Shown: positions 1-8,896, counted from the stretch's first letter. The stretch is 64,000 nt of DNA from Salinactinospora qingdaonensis (GCF_039539445.1 NZ_BAABDD010000014.1:71890-135889); one strand, 5' to 3'. The notes: generated by a model from the sequence alone, not told the origin. Numbers and translations are program-made.

Positions 1-118
1 GACATGGGCCACCGTTGCCGCTCTCTGTCCCACCAAGCGTGGCGCAACGATCGGAGCTGCGGTGATCGCCATGAGAGTCGCGCCATGGCGATCACGGCCC
101 TCCGTCACCCCCGCCGGG

Positions 119-586
119 TCACTCCGCCAGCAGGTGACGGTTGGCCTCGCGGGCGAGCGGAGCCAAGTCGGGGATCTCCACGACCGTGCGCCCCGCGGCG
201 CGCAGCAGCTCGGCACCCTCGCCGGTGACGAACACCGAGGGCTCACGCCAGGCGAACACGATGCGCTGGATCGGCGTGTCCAAGATCAGCGAGGCACACG
301 AGCGCGGGCGCGAGGAGCGCGCGCCACACGGCTCCAACGAACTGTAGAGCGTCGCCGCCCCCAGCCGCGGGTCCTTGGCGTCGGGCAGTTGGCGCAGCGC
401 CACCTCCTCGGCGTGGTCGTGCGGGTCGTCCCGGCGCGAGTACCCTTCACCCACGAGCGCGCCCCCCGAGTCGACGATGACGGCCCCCACCGAGAACGCC
501 GTCTGCGACGGTGGGCAGGAGCGCGACAGCTCGATCGCGGCGCGCAGCCACCGCTGGTCGGACTCGACCGTGTCGATAAGACTCAC
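119..586 (-). CDS. Stand-alone RibD-like / dCMP-type zinc deaminase
   Basis: A 155-residue cytidine/deoxycytidylate-deaminase fold protein. The zinc site is visible as H58-A-E60 and the pair C87 and C97 in 'EPCGARSSRPRSC'. The two cysteines are nine residues apart, one more than in the classical RibD spacing. The fold suggests deamination of a pyrimidine or a riboflavin-pathway pyrimidine intermediate. Its GTG start overlaps the stop of the upstream reductase gene by four bases (GTGA), so the two are translationally coupled. Together they supply both halves of a RibD-type bifunctional enzyme, but as separate proteins in reverse order. The exact substrate is uncertain. Confidence 0.8.
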   Translation of the reverse strand: MSLIDTVESDQRWLRAAIELSRSCPPSQTAFSVGAVIVDSGGALVGEGYSRRDDPHDHAEEVALRQLPDAKDPRLGAATLYSSLEPCGARSSRPRSCASLILDTPIQRIVFAWREPSVFVTGEGAELLRAAGRTVVEIPDLAPLAREANRHLLAE

Positions 587-1302
587 CCGTCCTCCTTCAA
601 CAGGTAGCGCAGCACCGCGATATCGCCGATGGTGCGTGCCTGCGCCAGGCGCATCGGGTGCGCAGCGGTGTGGGGAAAAGCGCCGGGATGGACGAAGCGC
701 GGCGCCGCCGCCTCGCCCACGAAGAACGGCGCGATGGCCAGACGCAGCTCGTCGGCGAGCCCGGCGGTCAAAAACGCGGTGTGCACAGCGCCACCGCCCT
801 CCACCAGCAGCCGGCCCACGCCGCGCCGCGCCAGGTCGGCCACGGCCGTGGCCACGTTCAGCGGCTCTCCGGCGTCGGCCACGGTCACCTCACCCGGCAC
901 CGTGGCCAGGGTTTCGGTCGTCGCGGGGTGGGCGGTCGAGGACACGTAGACGATCGTGTCCGTGTCGCCGGCGGCGAACAGGCGCGCGGCCGGATCGAGG
1001 TCGCCGCTGGCGCTGAGCACCACCTTGCGCAGGTGCGCGGGCCGGCCCGCGGTCAGCCGCTCCTGCTGGCGCTGCGGCGAGCGCACCAACAGCCGCGGGT
1101 CGTCGTTGCGCACCGTTTGGGCGCCGACGAGGATCGCGTCGCACTCGGCGCGGAGTGCGTCGATCTCGTCGAAGTCGGCCTCGTTGGACAGTCGTAGCCG
1201 CTCGGGGCCGCTGTCGTCGATATAGCCGTCGACCGAGACGGCGCAACTCAGGATCGTGTAGGGGCGCTCGGGGCCGGCTCCGAAATGGGGAAAGTCGGTC
1301 AC
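583..1302 (-). CDS. RibD C-terminal-type pyrimidine reductase
   Basis: A 239-residue protein of the RibD C-terminal / dihydrofolate-reductase-like family. It has the N-terminal strand 'AVSVDGYI' (21-28), 'VGAQTVRNDDP' (59-69) and the family signature 'LVEGGG' (166-171). Family members use NADPH to reduce a ribosylated aminopyrimidine in riboflavin synthesis or related compounds. It is first in a two-gene operon with the downstream deaminase, overlapping by four bases. No other riboflavin genes are nearby, so a role in a related pyrimidine pathway or in salvage is possible. Confidence 0.8.
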   Translation of the reverse strand: MTDFPHFGAGPERPYTILSCAVSVDGYIDDSGPERLRLSNEADFDEIDALRAECDAILVGAQTVRNDDPRLLVRSPQRQQERLTAGRPAHLRKVVLSASGDLDPAARLFAAGDTDTIVYVSSTAHPATTETLATVPGEVTVADAGEPLNVATAVADLARRGVGRLLVEGGGAVHTAFLTAGLADELRLAIAPFFVGEAAAPRFVHPGAFPHTAAHPMRLAQARTIGDIAVLRYLLKEDG

Positions 1303-1366
1303 TATGCCAGGTTAGACCGTTTTACGGTGATGGCGCGCGCCTCCCGTGGCGAGCGCCGCGCCCAGC

Positions 1367-2239
1367 TCACCACTGCGCGATGATCGGAATCACCTCGCGG
1401 CCCAGCACCTCCAGGCGGCGGCCGTCGGCGGCGTCGTGCACCCACCCGAACACCGTCGTGACCCCCAGGTCAGCGATGTCACGCAACTGTTTCAGCAGTT
1501 CGTCGACGCCTTCCCCGTCGGGCCCGATCTCGAAGGGCATGGTGGCGGTCTTCTCGATCTCGTCGTAGTCGCGGCCTTCGGCCTCGCAGTGGCCCCGCAG
1601 CACCTCCAGCTTGTGGGCCAGTTCGGGGCCAGCGAACAGGTTGCACGCCTGGGCGTAGCGCGCCACCAGCCGCAGCGTCTTACGTTCCCCGCCGCCGCCG
1701 ACCATGATCGGCGGGTGGGGCCGGGTGAGCGGCTGCGGCGAGTTCAGCGGCCGGTCGAGTCGGTAGTGCGTGCCCTGGAAGGGCTCTTCGTCCTCGCTCC
1801 ACATCCGCCGACAGATGCGCAGCGTCTCCTCCAGCCGCTCGAAGCGTTCCGCCGTCGGGGCGAACGGCAGCCCCAGCCCGCGCGCCTCCTCCTCGTGCCA
1901 CGCCGCGCCGATACCCAGCCCGGCACGCCCGCCCGAGAGCACGTCCAGCGTGGTGACGGTTTTGGCCAGCAGCCCCGGCGGACGGTAGGTGACCCCGGTG
2001 ACCAGGGTCTGTAGTCTCACCCGGGAGGTGTGGGCGGCGAGGAAGCCCAGCGTGGTGTATGCCTCCAGCATCTCCTGTTCGGGCGGGCCGACCACGCCGA
2101 TCTGCCAGAAGTGGTCCATGACGCTCACGTAGCCGAAACCGGCCTCCTCGGCCGCACTCGCCGTGCGGGCCAGGTCGGAGTTGAGCGTCTGCGGGCCACC
2201 GGGCCACGTGAAGCTGGGGATGTGCAGGCCAAGCTGCAT
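1367..2239 (-). CDS. LLM-class F420-dependent oxidoreductase
   Basis: A 290-residue luciferase-like monooxygenase-family protein. The N-terminus 'MQLGLHIPSF', the 'VSVMDHFWQ' strand and 'RAGLGIGAAWHEEEA' with following helices are typical of actinobacterial F420-dependent oxidoreductases of this length. The family catalyses hydride transfer with F420 or FMN on varied substrates; none can be named here. The gene stands alone, 64 bp upstream of the reductase gene on the same strand. The ATG start is preceded by an AGGA-type site. Confidence 0.82.
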   Translation of the reverse strand: MQLGLHIPSFTWPGGPQTLNSDLARTASAAEEAGFGYVSVMDHFWQIGVVGPPEQEMLEAYTTLGFLAAHTSRVRLQTLVTGVTYRPPGLLAKTVTTLDVLSGGRAGLGIGAAWHEEEARGLGLPFAPTAERFERLEETLRICRRMWSEDEEPFQGTHYRLDRPLNSPQPLTRPHPPIMVGGGGERKTLRLVARYAQACNLFAGPELAHKLEVLRGHCEAEGRDYDEIEKTATMPFEIGPDGEGVDELLKQLRDIADLGVTTVFGWVHDAADGRRLEVLGREVIPIIAQW

Positions 2240-2452
2240 AGTGTCCTCCGGATAGCTGTTCCGATTACGTCGGGGGCTTCCCCGTGCTCCGGGTGGTTAA
2301 GCGCGGCCGTTGAGACGGAAGCTCGGCCCAACGATATACCCAGGCTCGTTTCCGGCTCAGCGGCTTCTCCTTTCATGGGACTTCGGGGGCGGACGCTTAC
2401 GAAAGCAGCATGAACTACACAAGGAAATACAAGACGTATTACGCTCGATCTT

Positions 2453-2683
2453 ATGTCTGTGTTGACGATCCGTACTGATTCTGAGGTCGAGCGCGCGCTC
2501 GATGAACTGACAAGAGATGGGGCCTCCCGTTCAGAGGCAACCCGTCAAGCGATTCTCGCCGCCGAGCGTGAGCATCGCCGCAGGCGGTTGCGTGCCGAGG
2601 CTGAAGCGCTGCGCAACGATCCGGAGGACGTTGCGGCTTCCAAGGAGTTGGCTGCTGAGATGGAGGAACTGCGTGCGTGGTGA
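2453..2683 (+). CDS. Ribbon-helix-helix antitoxin (MazE/CopG-like)
   Basis: A 76-residue protein starting 'MSVLTIRTDSEVERALDEL', a beta-strand followed by two helices as in CopG/Arc-type ribbon-helix-helix DNA binders. It ends in a charged helix (residues 40-76) suited to toxin wrapping. The gene overlaps the next gene, a PemK/MazF-fold protein, by 11 bp (2673-2683). Such antitoxins bind their own promoter and neutralise the toxin. The 210 bp upstream contain an AT-rich stretch (2410-2452) that should hold the promoter. Confidence 0.8.
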   Translation: MSVLTIRTDSEVERALDELTRDGASRSEATRQAILAAEREHRRRRLRAEAEALRNDPEDVAASKELAAEMEELRAW

Positions 2684-2990
2684 CCTGTACCGATTGCGGG
2701 CGCCCAGGGACGCGCACGGGCACGAGCAGAACGGAGCACGCTATGCCGTTGTCGTGCAATCCGATGACCTCCCGTTGTCCACCTGGGTTATTGCTCCTAC
2801 GTCCACGGGACGTAAAGAGGCGTCGTTTCGACCGGAGATCGAGGTTGCCGGCACCAAGGCTCGTGTCATGGTCGAACAGCTCACCGTGATCGATCCCCAC
2901 AAACGGCTGGGAGAGTTCGCGGGCCGCTTGGACGGTGGGGAGATGCAGGCGGTCGATCAGGCGCTCCAGGCGCTTTTGGCTTTGGAGTGA
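2673..2990 (+). CDS. MazF/PemK-family endoribonuclease toxin
   Basis: A 105-residue protein reading 'VRGDLYRLRAPRDAHGHEQ', then 'ARYAVVVQSDDL' and 'VMVEQLTVIDPHKRLGEF', the order of conserved blocks in MazF/PemK toxins (RGD start, 'R..VVVQ', 'V..eQl..ID..Rl'). The GTG start at 2673 is chosen because it has a GGAGG site 6 bases upstream, overlaps the antitoxin by 11 bp and gives normal family length. Longer reading upstream (from 2517) would only be antitoxin shadow. Family members cleave mRNA at short motifs; this one's motif is unknown. Confidence 0.82.
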   Translation: MRGDLYRLRAPRDAHGHEQNGARYAVVVQSDDLPLSTWVIAPTSTGRKEASFRPEIEVAGTKARVMVEQLTVIDPHKRLGEFAGRLDGGEMQAVDQALQALLALE

Positions 2991-3017
2991 CCTCCAGACC
3001 CAGTCTTGCTCACCGGT

Positions 3018-4352
3018 TCACTCAAAAGAGGAGATGTCCTCCAGCGCCTCTTCCAGCACCCGGCCCTGGGCGTGGGCGGGTGGAGCGGCGCCGAGCAGGT
3101 GGCTCAACGTGGGGGCCACGTCGACGATGGTGGCCTGCCTCAGTTGGTGGCCGGGGCGGATGCCGGCGCCGGCGAGGATGAGGGGAGCGTGGCCCTCCCG
3201 CGCGCTGGCGTGGCCGCCGCGGGTGCGGCCGTCGACGGCGGCCGGATCGAGGAACGCATAGGGCGGGCGCGCCTCGATCACGAAATCGCCCTCCTCGGGC
3301 GCGGCGCCCAGCGCGTCGAGATGTTCCCGGTCGTGGACGCCTTCCAGTTCGTCGAGCCCGGCCAGGATCTCGGCCAGTTGCGCTCGCCCCGCCGCGGTGG
3401 CGGCGCGCCCACGCAGGTAGACGTTGGCCGCGCGCGGGCTCGCCGTCAGCACCACCTCGGTTTCGGCAAGCGGCAGATGCCCCGAGTACAGCCGTTCCAC
3501 GCTGAACCCGGCGTGGCGTATCGCGCCCAGCACCGCCGGCTCCAGCGTCTCGGTGTATCCGGTCATGCCGTGGTCGGAGACGAAGGCGAACGTGGTCTGC
3601 TCCGCGATCCCGGCCCAGCGTGCGGCGTCGACGATGCGGCCCAGCCCGGTGTCCAGCGCCAGGAGCCGTTCGCGCACGCGCGGCGAATCGGGGCCTTCCC
3701 GGTGGCCGATGGCGTCGACGTCGGCGGTGTAAGCGGCGATCAGGTCGGGGATGCGGCGCATGCGCACCCCGCGCCAACCTGAGCGCACCGCTTCACCGCG
3801 CAGCACCCCCACGACCGCGTCCACGGTCTCCTCCCACGACTCACTTTGGGTGTAGAGCCCCGCAGGGTCGCCGTAGTCGCTGCCCCGCTTCTGGACGATG
3901 TACCACCCTGCCGCGAGGACGGTGCGGTTTTGGCGGCGCAGACTCTGGGCGATGGTTTCGGCGTCGAGCCGGCGGGTCTGGCCGATGGCCCGCCCCGTGT
4001 CGGGGGCGAGCACGTAGGCGGTGTTGCGGTGGATAGCAGGCCAGGCTCCGGTGGCCAGGCTGGAGCGGTTGGGGTTGGAGATCGCCTTGTAGGAGCACGA
4101 CACCGTCGAGCGCCCTCCGTTGTCGGCCAGTGCCCGCAGCACGGGCAGTTCCCCCGCGGCGAAGAGCGCGTCGAGGTAGCCGGGGGCGACGCCGTCCCAG
4201 TCGATGAGGATCACGTGCCGCGCGGCGCCGGAGTGTTGGGGCGCCACGGCGGTTGCCGGCGCTGACCAGGGACGGTTCACGGCCACGGTGGCCCCGACCG
4301 TGCCGACCACCGACGCTGCCACGGTTGCCGCCAGGAAGCTGCGTCTGCGCAA
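3018..4352 (-). CDS. Exported alkaline phosphatase / nucleotide pyrophosphatase-family protein
   Basis: A 444-residue protein with a twin-arginine-like signal ('MRRRSFLAATVAAS', hydrophobic to about residue 25). The type I phosphodiesterase/nucleotide pyrophosphatase fold (PF01663) follows. Metal ligands are recognisable: aspartates in 'IDWDGV' (50-54), 'DVDAIGH', 'SDHGM' and the histidine of 'GGHAS'. The expected substrate is a phosphodiester or phosphomonoester outside the membrane. It starts with TTG, with a GGAAGG site 8 bases upstream. Transcription diverges from the DUF574 gene; the 319-bp spacer holds both promoters. Confidence 0.8.
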   Translation of the reverse strand: MRRRSFLAATVAASVVGTVGATVAVNRPWSAPATAVAPQHSGAARHVILIDWDGVAPGYLDALFAAGELPVLRALADNGGRSTVSCSYKAISNPNRSSLATGAWPAIHRNTAYVLAPDTGRAIGQTRRLDAETIAQSLRRQNRTVLAAGWYIVQKRGSDYGDPAGLYTQSESWEETVDAVVGVLRGEAVRSGWRGVRMRRIPDLIAAYTADVDAIGHREGPDSPRVRERLLALDTGLGRIVDAARWAGIAEQTTFAFVSDHGMTGYTETLEPAVLGAIRHAGFSVERLYSGHLPLAETEVVLTASPRAANVYLRGRAATAAGRAQLAEILAGLDELEGVHDREHLDALGAAPEEGDFVIEARPPYAFLDPAAVDGRTRGGHASAREGHAPLILAGAGIRPGHQLRQATIVDVAPTLSHLLGAAPPAHAQGRVLEEALEDISSFE

Positions 4353-4671
4353 AGGGGGTCCTTCCGGTGCCGGGGGTGCCGGTATCCGGAGGGCTGCCGT
4401 GGCGGGGGCGGGGTGGCTCGGGTCGATGGGGCAACGTTCACGCTGACCGGGCCGCGCGTTGCGGGGCCGGTGCGCTCACCTGCGCAGCTCAACAGGAGTT
4501 CCGGCAAAAGAAACTTATCGTCCATTTCATGATGAATGGGACAAGCTGTGTAATCTAGTCGGTTGTCCAGCTCATTTCCGAGTAGGGTGGGAAACCATTG
4601 CCCCTCGTCCACGCCCGTGCACGCCCTGTCAGCGGCGCAGCGGCGGACAGCAGTGAGAAGGAGCGCTTCCC
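4353..4671. promoter_or_regulatory. Divergent intergenic region, AT-rich in the middle
   Basis: No credible gene lies in these 319 bp. Bases 4500-4565 are clearly AT-richer than their surroundings and include an imperfect palindrome CCATTTCATGATGAATGG (about 4522-4539). Position between two divergent genes suggests promoters and possibly an operator. No clear -10/-35 pair could be chosen. Confidence 0.4.
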
Positions 4672-5520
4672 GTGGCGAGCGAGACCCCCGAGTGGATGCG
4701 GACACCGCCCGACGACGAAGCACAAAGCGCGCCTCCCATCGATGTCTCCCGGCCCAGCATCGCCAGGATGTACGACTACTTCCTGGGCGGCAAGGACAAC
4801 TTCGCCGTCGACCGCGAGGCGTGCGCCGCCATGAAACAAGCCTGTCCCGAACTGATCGACATCGCCAACGCCGATCGCGCGTTTCTGCGCCGTGCGGTGA
4901 ACCACCTGGTGGGCGAGGCCGGCATCCGACGCATCATCGACATCGGCTCGGGGTTGCCTACGGCACGCAACGTCCACGAGGTCGCCCACGAGCACGCCCC
5001 GCAGACCCAGGTGGTCTACGTCGACAACGATCCGATCGTGCTGGCCCACGGTCGCGCCCTGCTCGCCGACAACGACACGACCACGGTGGTCCACGGCGAC
5101 GTGCTGCGCCCCGCCGAGCTGCTGGCCCATCCCGAGGTCACCCGCCTGCTCGACGGTGAGGAGCCGGTCGCTCTGCTGCTCGTCGGCGTGCTGCACTACG
5201 TGCTCGCCGAGGAGGACGCCGAGGGCATCGTCGCCACACTGCTGGCGGCCCTTCCCGCCGGCTCTTACCTGTGCCTGGCTTCACTGGTCAACGACGGCCA
5301 GCCCAACGCCGCGCGCGCCGAGGAGGTCGGCGGGCAGGCCGTGGGGCGGCTCAAGTTCCGAACCAGTGCCGAGGTGCGCCGGCTCTTCGACGGACTGGAA
5401 CTCGTGGCGCCCGGATTCGGCTACGTCACCGACTGGCGCCAAGACGACCCCACCGTGGTCACCGACCCCGAGACGATGTGGTGCGTGGGTGCCGTGGCGC
5501 GCACGCCGGCCGCGCAATAG
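4672..5520 (+). CDS. DUF574 (PF04672) SAM-dependent methyltransferase
   Basis: A 282-residue protein of the actinobacterial DUF574 methyltransferase family. The family opening 'SIARMYDYFLGGKDNFAVDR' and the SAM-binding loop 'IIDIGSGLPT' with 'VVYVDNDPIVLAHGRALL' are clear. The substrate is unknown for the family. It uses a GTG start with AAGGAG eight bases upstream. A paralogue lies at 16613-17464 with the same architecture; both stand as single genes without a recognisable partner. Confidence 0.85.
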   Translation: MASETPEWMRTPPDDEAQSAPPIDVSRPSIARMYDYFLGGKDNFAVDREACAAMKQACPELIDIANADRAFLRRAVNHLVGEAGIRRIIDIGSGLPTARNVHEVAHEHAPQTQVVYVDNDPIVLAHGRALLADNDTTTVVHGDVLRPAELLAHPEVTRLLDGEEPVALLLVGVLHYVLAEEDAEGIVATLLAALPAGSYLCLASLVNDGQPNAARAEEVGGQAVGRLKFRTSAEVRRLFDGLELVAPGFGYVTDWRQDDPTVVTDPETMWCVGAVARTPAAQ

Positions 5521-5617
5521 CCGTGGCTGTGGCCCACGTGTGGCGGGCGCGAGCTGCCGATCCGACGTGACCTCTTCCTGCGACAGCACCCCCGATGGTC
5601 CTGAAGGGGCCGTGAGG

Positions 5618-6268
5618 GTGACGCCATGGCAGGCCGTACTAAGGCGGCGCTGGCGGCTCGTGGTGGTGGGGGCGCTCGTCGCCGTACTGGTGCCGCTGGC
5701 GAGCCTGCACCTGGCCACGGCCGGCGACCGTTTCACCGTCGAGGAGGAGGTGCCGCCGCGGCCGGTCGCTCTCGTGCTGGGGGCGGCGGTCACCGCCGAA
5801 GGAGAGCCCACGCCGGTCCTGGCGCGCCGCCTCGATGTCGCCGCGCGGCTCTATCGGCGCGGCAGCGTCGAGGCGGTGCTGGTCAGTGGCAATAACACGG
5901 CCGCCCACCACCACGAGACCGAGGCGATGCGTGGCTATCTCCTCGCGGCCGGCCTGCCCGCCGGCCAGGTCATGACCGATCCGGCGGGGTTTCGTACCTG
6001 GGACTCGTGTGCGCGGGCCCGCGAGGTTTTCGGCGTGCGGGCCGCCGTGGTCGTGACACAGGACTTTCACCTGCCCCGGGCGCTGGCGCTGTGCCGCGCG
6101 ATGGGCATCGACGCGGTCGGTGTGGCCGACACCAGCCTGGGATCACTGCCTGTGGTCACACTCTACGGGCATCTGCGAGAGGTGCCCGCAGCCGGCAAAG
6201 CACTCCTTGACCTGGTTTTTCGTCCAGCACCCGCTGGTGCGGCGGCGCGTGGGTCCAGCAGCGGTTGA
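5618..6268 (+). CDS. YdcF/SanA-like DUF218 membrane protein
   Basis: A 216-residue DUF218 (PF02698) protein. An N-terminal basic stretch is followed by one membrane helix (about residues 12-33), then an exported domain with 'ALVLGAAV', 'LDVAARLYRRGSVEAVLVSG', 'HHHETEAMRGYLL' and 'VTQDFHLPRAL', the ordered motifs of SanA-type proteins linked to cell-envelope integrity. GTG at 5618 is chosen over GTG at 5612 because GAAGGGG (5603-5609) is better spaced. It lies 97 bp after the methyltransferase on the same strand. Confidence 0.75.
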   Translation: MTPWQAVLRRRWRLVVVGALVAVLVPLASLHLATAGDRFTVEEEVPPRPVALVLGAAVTAEGEPTPVLARRLDVAARLYRRGSVEAVLVSGNNTAAHHHETEAMRGYLLAAGLPAGQVMTDPAGFRTWDSCARAREVFGVRAAVVVTQDFHLPRALALCRAMGIDAVGVADTSLGSLPVVTLYGHLREVPAAGKALLDLVFRPAPAGAAARGSSSG

Positions 6269-6912
6269 CCGGGCTCTCACCGGGCGCCGGAGAGGCCGAG
6301 GTGCCCTCCGCGCCCGCTGCTCGCCCCTTGAAGATTTGACCGTTTTGTACTGTTTGCGGCGCTGTTTCCTCTCTTAAGGAATGCAGCAGTATTTCTCATT
6401 TCTGTGATGATCAATTGGTCTGTTCTTGGCTTTTCGGGGTGCTAGTCGGATTGATTGCCCCGCTGCCCCGTGTGGCTGCCCGATCGTCCGCCCTCGGTTT
6501 ACGAACGGAGAAGACTTCTTAAAAAGCGAAAAGGGTGGAAGTGGCGTCTGTATTGATCACGTCCAAAACCGGGCACGCTTCGTAATCATCCTAGGTGGCA
6601 GCGTTACGTTGCCTGTTCAGTGTGGCGAGACAATCCAGGGCCGAATTTCAGAAATTTGTTTCCGATATTCAAATTTGGCCGTTGGAAATGTGGTGAAGAT
6701 GTACGTATCAAGACGTTCGAAGATGCGAGGAGAGGGGCAAAGTGAGCAAGATCCCATCTTTCGGAGTTTGCTAATTCCTGTCTCGTGTATCGACGGCTTC
6801 CGGTACGGTTGTCTCCGAAGCGGGGGGATCACCAAAAATCACCGCCTGCGGTCCTTTAATTTGACATCTCCCTCTTTTCTTTGTTTCTTCGCTCTCTGAT
6901 TGGTGGTTTTTC
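6269..6912 (+). promoter_or_regulatory. Long AT-rich leader region upstream of the encapsulin gene
   Basis: These 644 bp contain no convincing gene; the 157-codon open frame at 6426-6899 lacks actinobacterial codon bias. The stretch 6340-6910 is much richer in A/T than any neighbour. It contains an inverted repeat AAATTTG...CAAATTT with an 11-nt centre (about 6653-6680) and a TTGACA-like hexamer near 6860. It probably carries the promoter and a long 5' leader of the encapsulin operon, or is DNA of foreign origin. Confidence 0.45.
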
Positions 6913-8343
6913 GTGACGGAGTCGATGGACGCGAGCGCCGGTGCCGAAGCGGGTGCGCAGGAGCTCAACGGGCAGTCGCCGCTGAGCCTGAGCACCCGCG
7001 CTGCCCGTAACCTGGCGACGACGACCAAGTCCACGCCCCAGATGCAGGACATCTCCTCGCGGTGGCTGCTGCGCATCCTGCCGTGGGTCCAGGCCAGGGG
7101 CGGCGCCTACCGCGTCAACCGCCGGCTCACCTACGCGGTCGGTGACGGGCGGGTCACCTTCACCAACACCGGCTCCGAAGTGCAGGTCATCCCGCCGGAG
7201 CTGGCCGAGCTGGCCCCGCTGCGCGGCTTTGAGGACCTAGAGGTCCTCACCGCGATGGCCGGGCGCTTCACCCAGCAGGAGTTCCAGCCCGGTGACGTGC
7301 TCGTGGAGAGGGGCCAACCGGCCGACCAGATCGTGCTCATCGCCCACGGCAAGGTCAACAAGCTCGGTCAGGGCGAGTACGGCGATAACACCGTGCTCGA
7401 CGTGTTGGCCGACGGTGAGCACTTCGGCGAGCAGCTCATGGTCGAAGACGAGGGCGAGTGGGAGTTCACCGTCAAGGCCGTGACCCCCTGCATCGTGCTG
7501 TCGCTGTCGCGCCAGGCCTTCGCCGAGCTGCGCGACCAGTCCGAGGCGCTGCGCGAGCAGCTCCAACGCAGCCAGGCCGACCGTTCCGCTGCACAGAACA
7601 AGTACGGCGAGGCCGCCATCGAACTGGCCTCGGGACACTCCGGCGAGCCCGACCTGCCCGGCACCTTCGTCGACTACGAGCTCTCCCCGCGCGAGTACGA
7701 GCTCAGCGTCGCCCAGACCGTGCTGCGCGTGCACACTCGCGTGGCCGATCTCTACAACGAGCCGATGAACCAGGTCGAGCAGCAGTTGCGGCTCACCATC
7801 GAGGCGCTGCGCGAGCGCCAAGAGAACGAGATGATCAACAACACCGACTTCGGGTTGTTGCACAACGCCGACCTCAAGCAGCGCATCCACACCCGCACCG
7901 GCCCGCCTACTCCCGATGACCTCGACGAGCTGCTGTCGATGCGCCGCAACACGCAGTACCTCCTGGCCCACCCCCGCGCCATCGCCGCCTTCGGCCGCGA
8001 GTGCAACCGCCGGGGCCTCTACCCCGACAACGTCGACTTCGCCGGGCACATGGTGCCCGCGTGGCGCGGCGTGCCGGTGCTGCCCTGCAACAAGATCCCG
8101 ATCAGCAAGACCCGCACCAGCTCCATCCTGGCCATGCGTACCGGCGAGAACAACCAGGGTGTGATCGGGCTGCACCAGACCGGTCTGCCCGACGAGTACG
8201 AGCCCGGCCTATCGGTGCGGTTCATGGGCATCAACGAAAAAGCCCTGATCTCCTACCTGGTCAGCACCTACTTCTCCGCCGCCATCCTCGTTCCCGACGC
8301 GCTGGGCGTCCTGGAGCACGTCGAGATCGGACGGGAGAACTAG
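6913..8343 (+). CDS. Family 2B encapsulin shell protein with cNMP-binding-like insertion
   Basis: A 476-residue protein matching family 2B encapsulins (HK97-fold nanocompartment shells). Residues 1-40 are a flexible N-arm ('LSLSTRAARNLATTTKS'). Residues about 41-104 start the HK97 fold ('QDISSRWLLRILPWV'). Residues about 105-215 are a Crp-type beta-roll ('GDVLVERGQPADQIVLIAHG', 'FGEQLM'). Residues 240-476 complete the shell fold ('GTFVDYELSPREYELSVAQT', 'NTQYLLAHPRAIAAFGREC'). The phosphate-binding cassette lacks the usual arginine after FGE (reads VEDEGEWEF), so cyclic nucleotides may not bind. The start GTG at 6913 has only a weak ribosome site; ATG 6925 is the alternative. The next gene encodes a prenyl synthase, as in known family 2B operons. 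Confidence 0.88.
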   Translation: MTESMDASAGAEAGAQELNGQSPLSLSTRAARNLATTTKSTPQMQDISSRWLLRILPWVQARGGAYRVNRRLTYAVGDGRVTFTNTGSEVQVIPPELAELAPLRGFEDLEVLTAMAGRFTQQEFQPGDVLVERGQPADQIVLIAHGKVNKLGQGEYGDNTVLDVLADGEHFGEQLMVEDEGEWEFTVKAVTPCIVLSLSRQAFAELRDQSEALREQLQRSQADRSAAQNKYGEAAIELASGHSGEPDLPGTFVDYELSPREYELSVAQTVLRVHTRVADLYNEPMNQVEQQLRLTIEALRERQENEMINNTDFGLLHNADLKQRIHTRTGPPTPDDLDELLSMRRNTQYLLAHPRAIAAFGRECNRRGLYPDNVDFAGHMVPAWRGVPVLPCNKIPISKTRTSSILAMRTGENNQGVIGLHQTGLPDEYEPGLSVRFMGINEKALISYLVSTYFSAAILVPDALGVLEHVEIGREN

Positions 8344-8505
8344 GTTCTGTTTTTGGACGGGCGACGAGGGCCGGCGGTGGGCGCACGCGGGTGAGTGCGT
8401 CCACCGCCGCCCCGCGGGCTGCCGAGATCGCGCAGCGATCGAGGCACGAGCGGACGAAAAAACACTCCCACAGTCCCCGCCCCCAGCCGTCCGACAAACA
8501 GAATC
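8343..8505 (+). repeat. 163-bp element with imperfect terminal inverted repeats
   Basis: Begins at the stop codon of the encapsulin gene. The left end GGTTCTGTTTTTGGACGGGC and the reverse complement of the right end (GCCGTCCGACAAACAGAATC) match at nearly every position, giving about 20-bp inverted ends. Inside, at 8418-8452, lies the palindromic core GATCGCGCAGCGATC with flanks shared by 11 other copies in the window. It could be a MITE-like element, a large 3' RNA stem or both. Confidence 0.7.
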
Positions 8506-8772
8506 TAAGCGGAGCAGGCGCCCCTTGGGCAGCCGAGGTTTCGCACCCCTCACCCCGCGCGATTGCCCGTGGCAGCCGCGCGGGTCCACAGCCACCGGTG
8601 GGTGTAAGGCGGCCGTGCTGGTCGCCTCGCGCCACCGCCACCCTCGCCGCAGCGGTCCCGTCGCCACATCCCCGGCCCGGCTGGAGTGTCGGCGGGACTG
8701 GCCTGGAGCCCGTGCTGGCAGGAGCAGGGATCTCCCGGTTCTGGTCGACACGGGGTGGGGCCGTGACGGAGT

Positions 8773-8817
8773 CCGGTGCCGCGGGCGCCGCGAGTGCTCG
8801 GCCACCCGCGGCACCGG
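8773..8817 (+). terminator. 13-bp stem hairpin upstream of the prenyl synthase
   Basis: CCGGTGCCGCGGG (8773-8785) and CCCGCGGCACCGG (8805-8817) are perfect inverted arms around a 19-nt loop. It lies between the encapsulin and its probable cargo gene, about 80 bp before the latter. No U-tract follows, so attenuation, mRNA end protection or a GC-type terminator are all possible. Confidence 0.5.
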
Positions 8818-8896
8818 GGTCAGATGCGCCCTAGCGGCGCCCGATCAACCCGACAATCTCGGGACCGTGTGGTGAATATAAGGAGGAATCGGGGCC

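Noticed and set aside
6426..6899. A 157-codon frame in the AT-rich leader before the encapsulin gene
   Set aside because: No ribosome site, no family resemblance and no third-position GC preference; more likely leader DNA.
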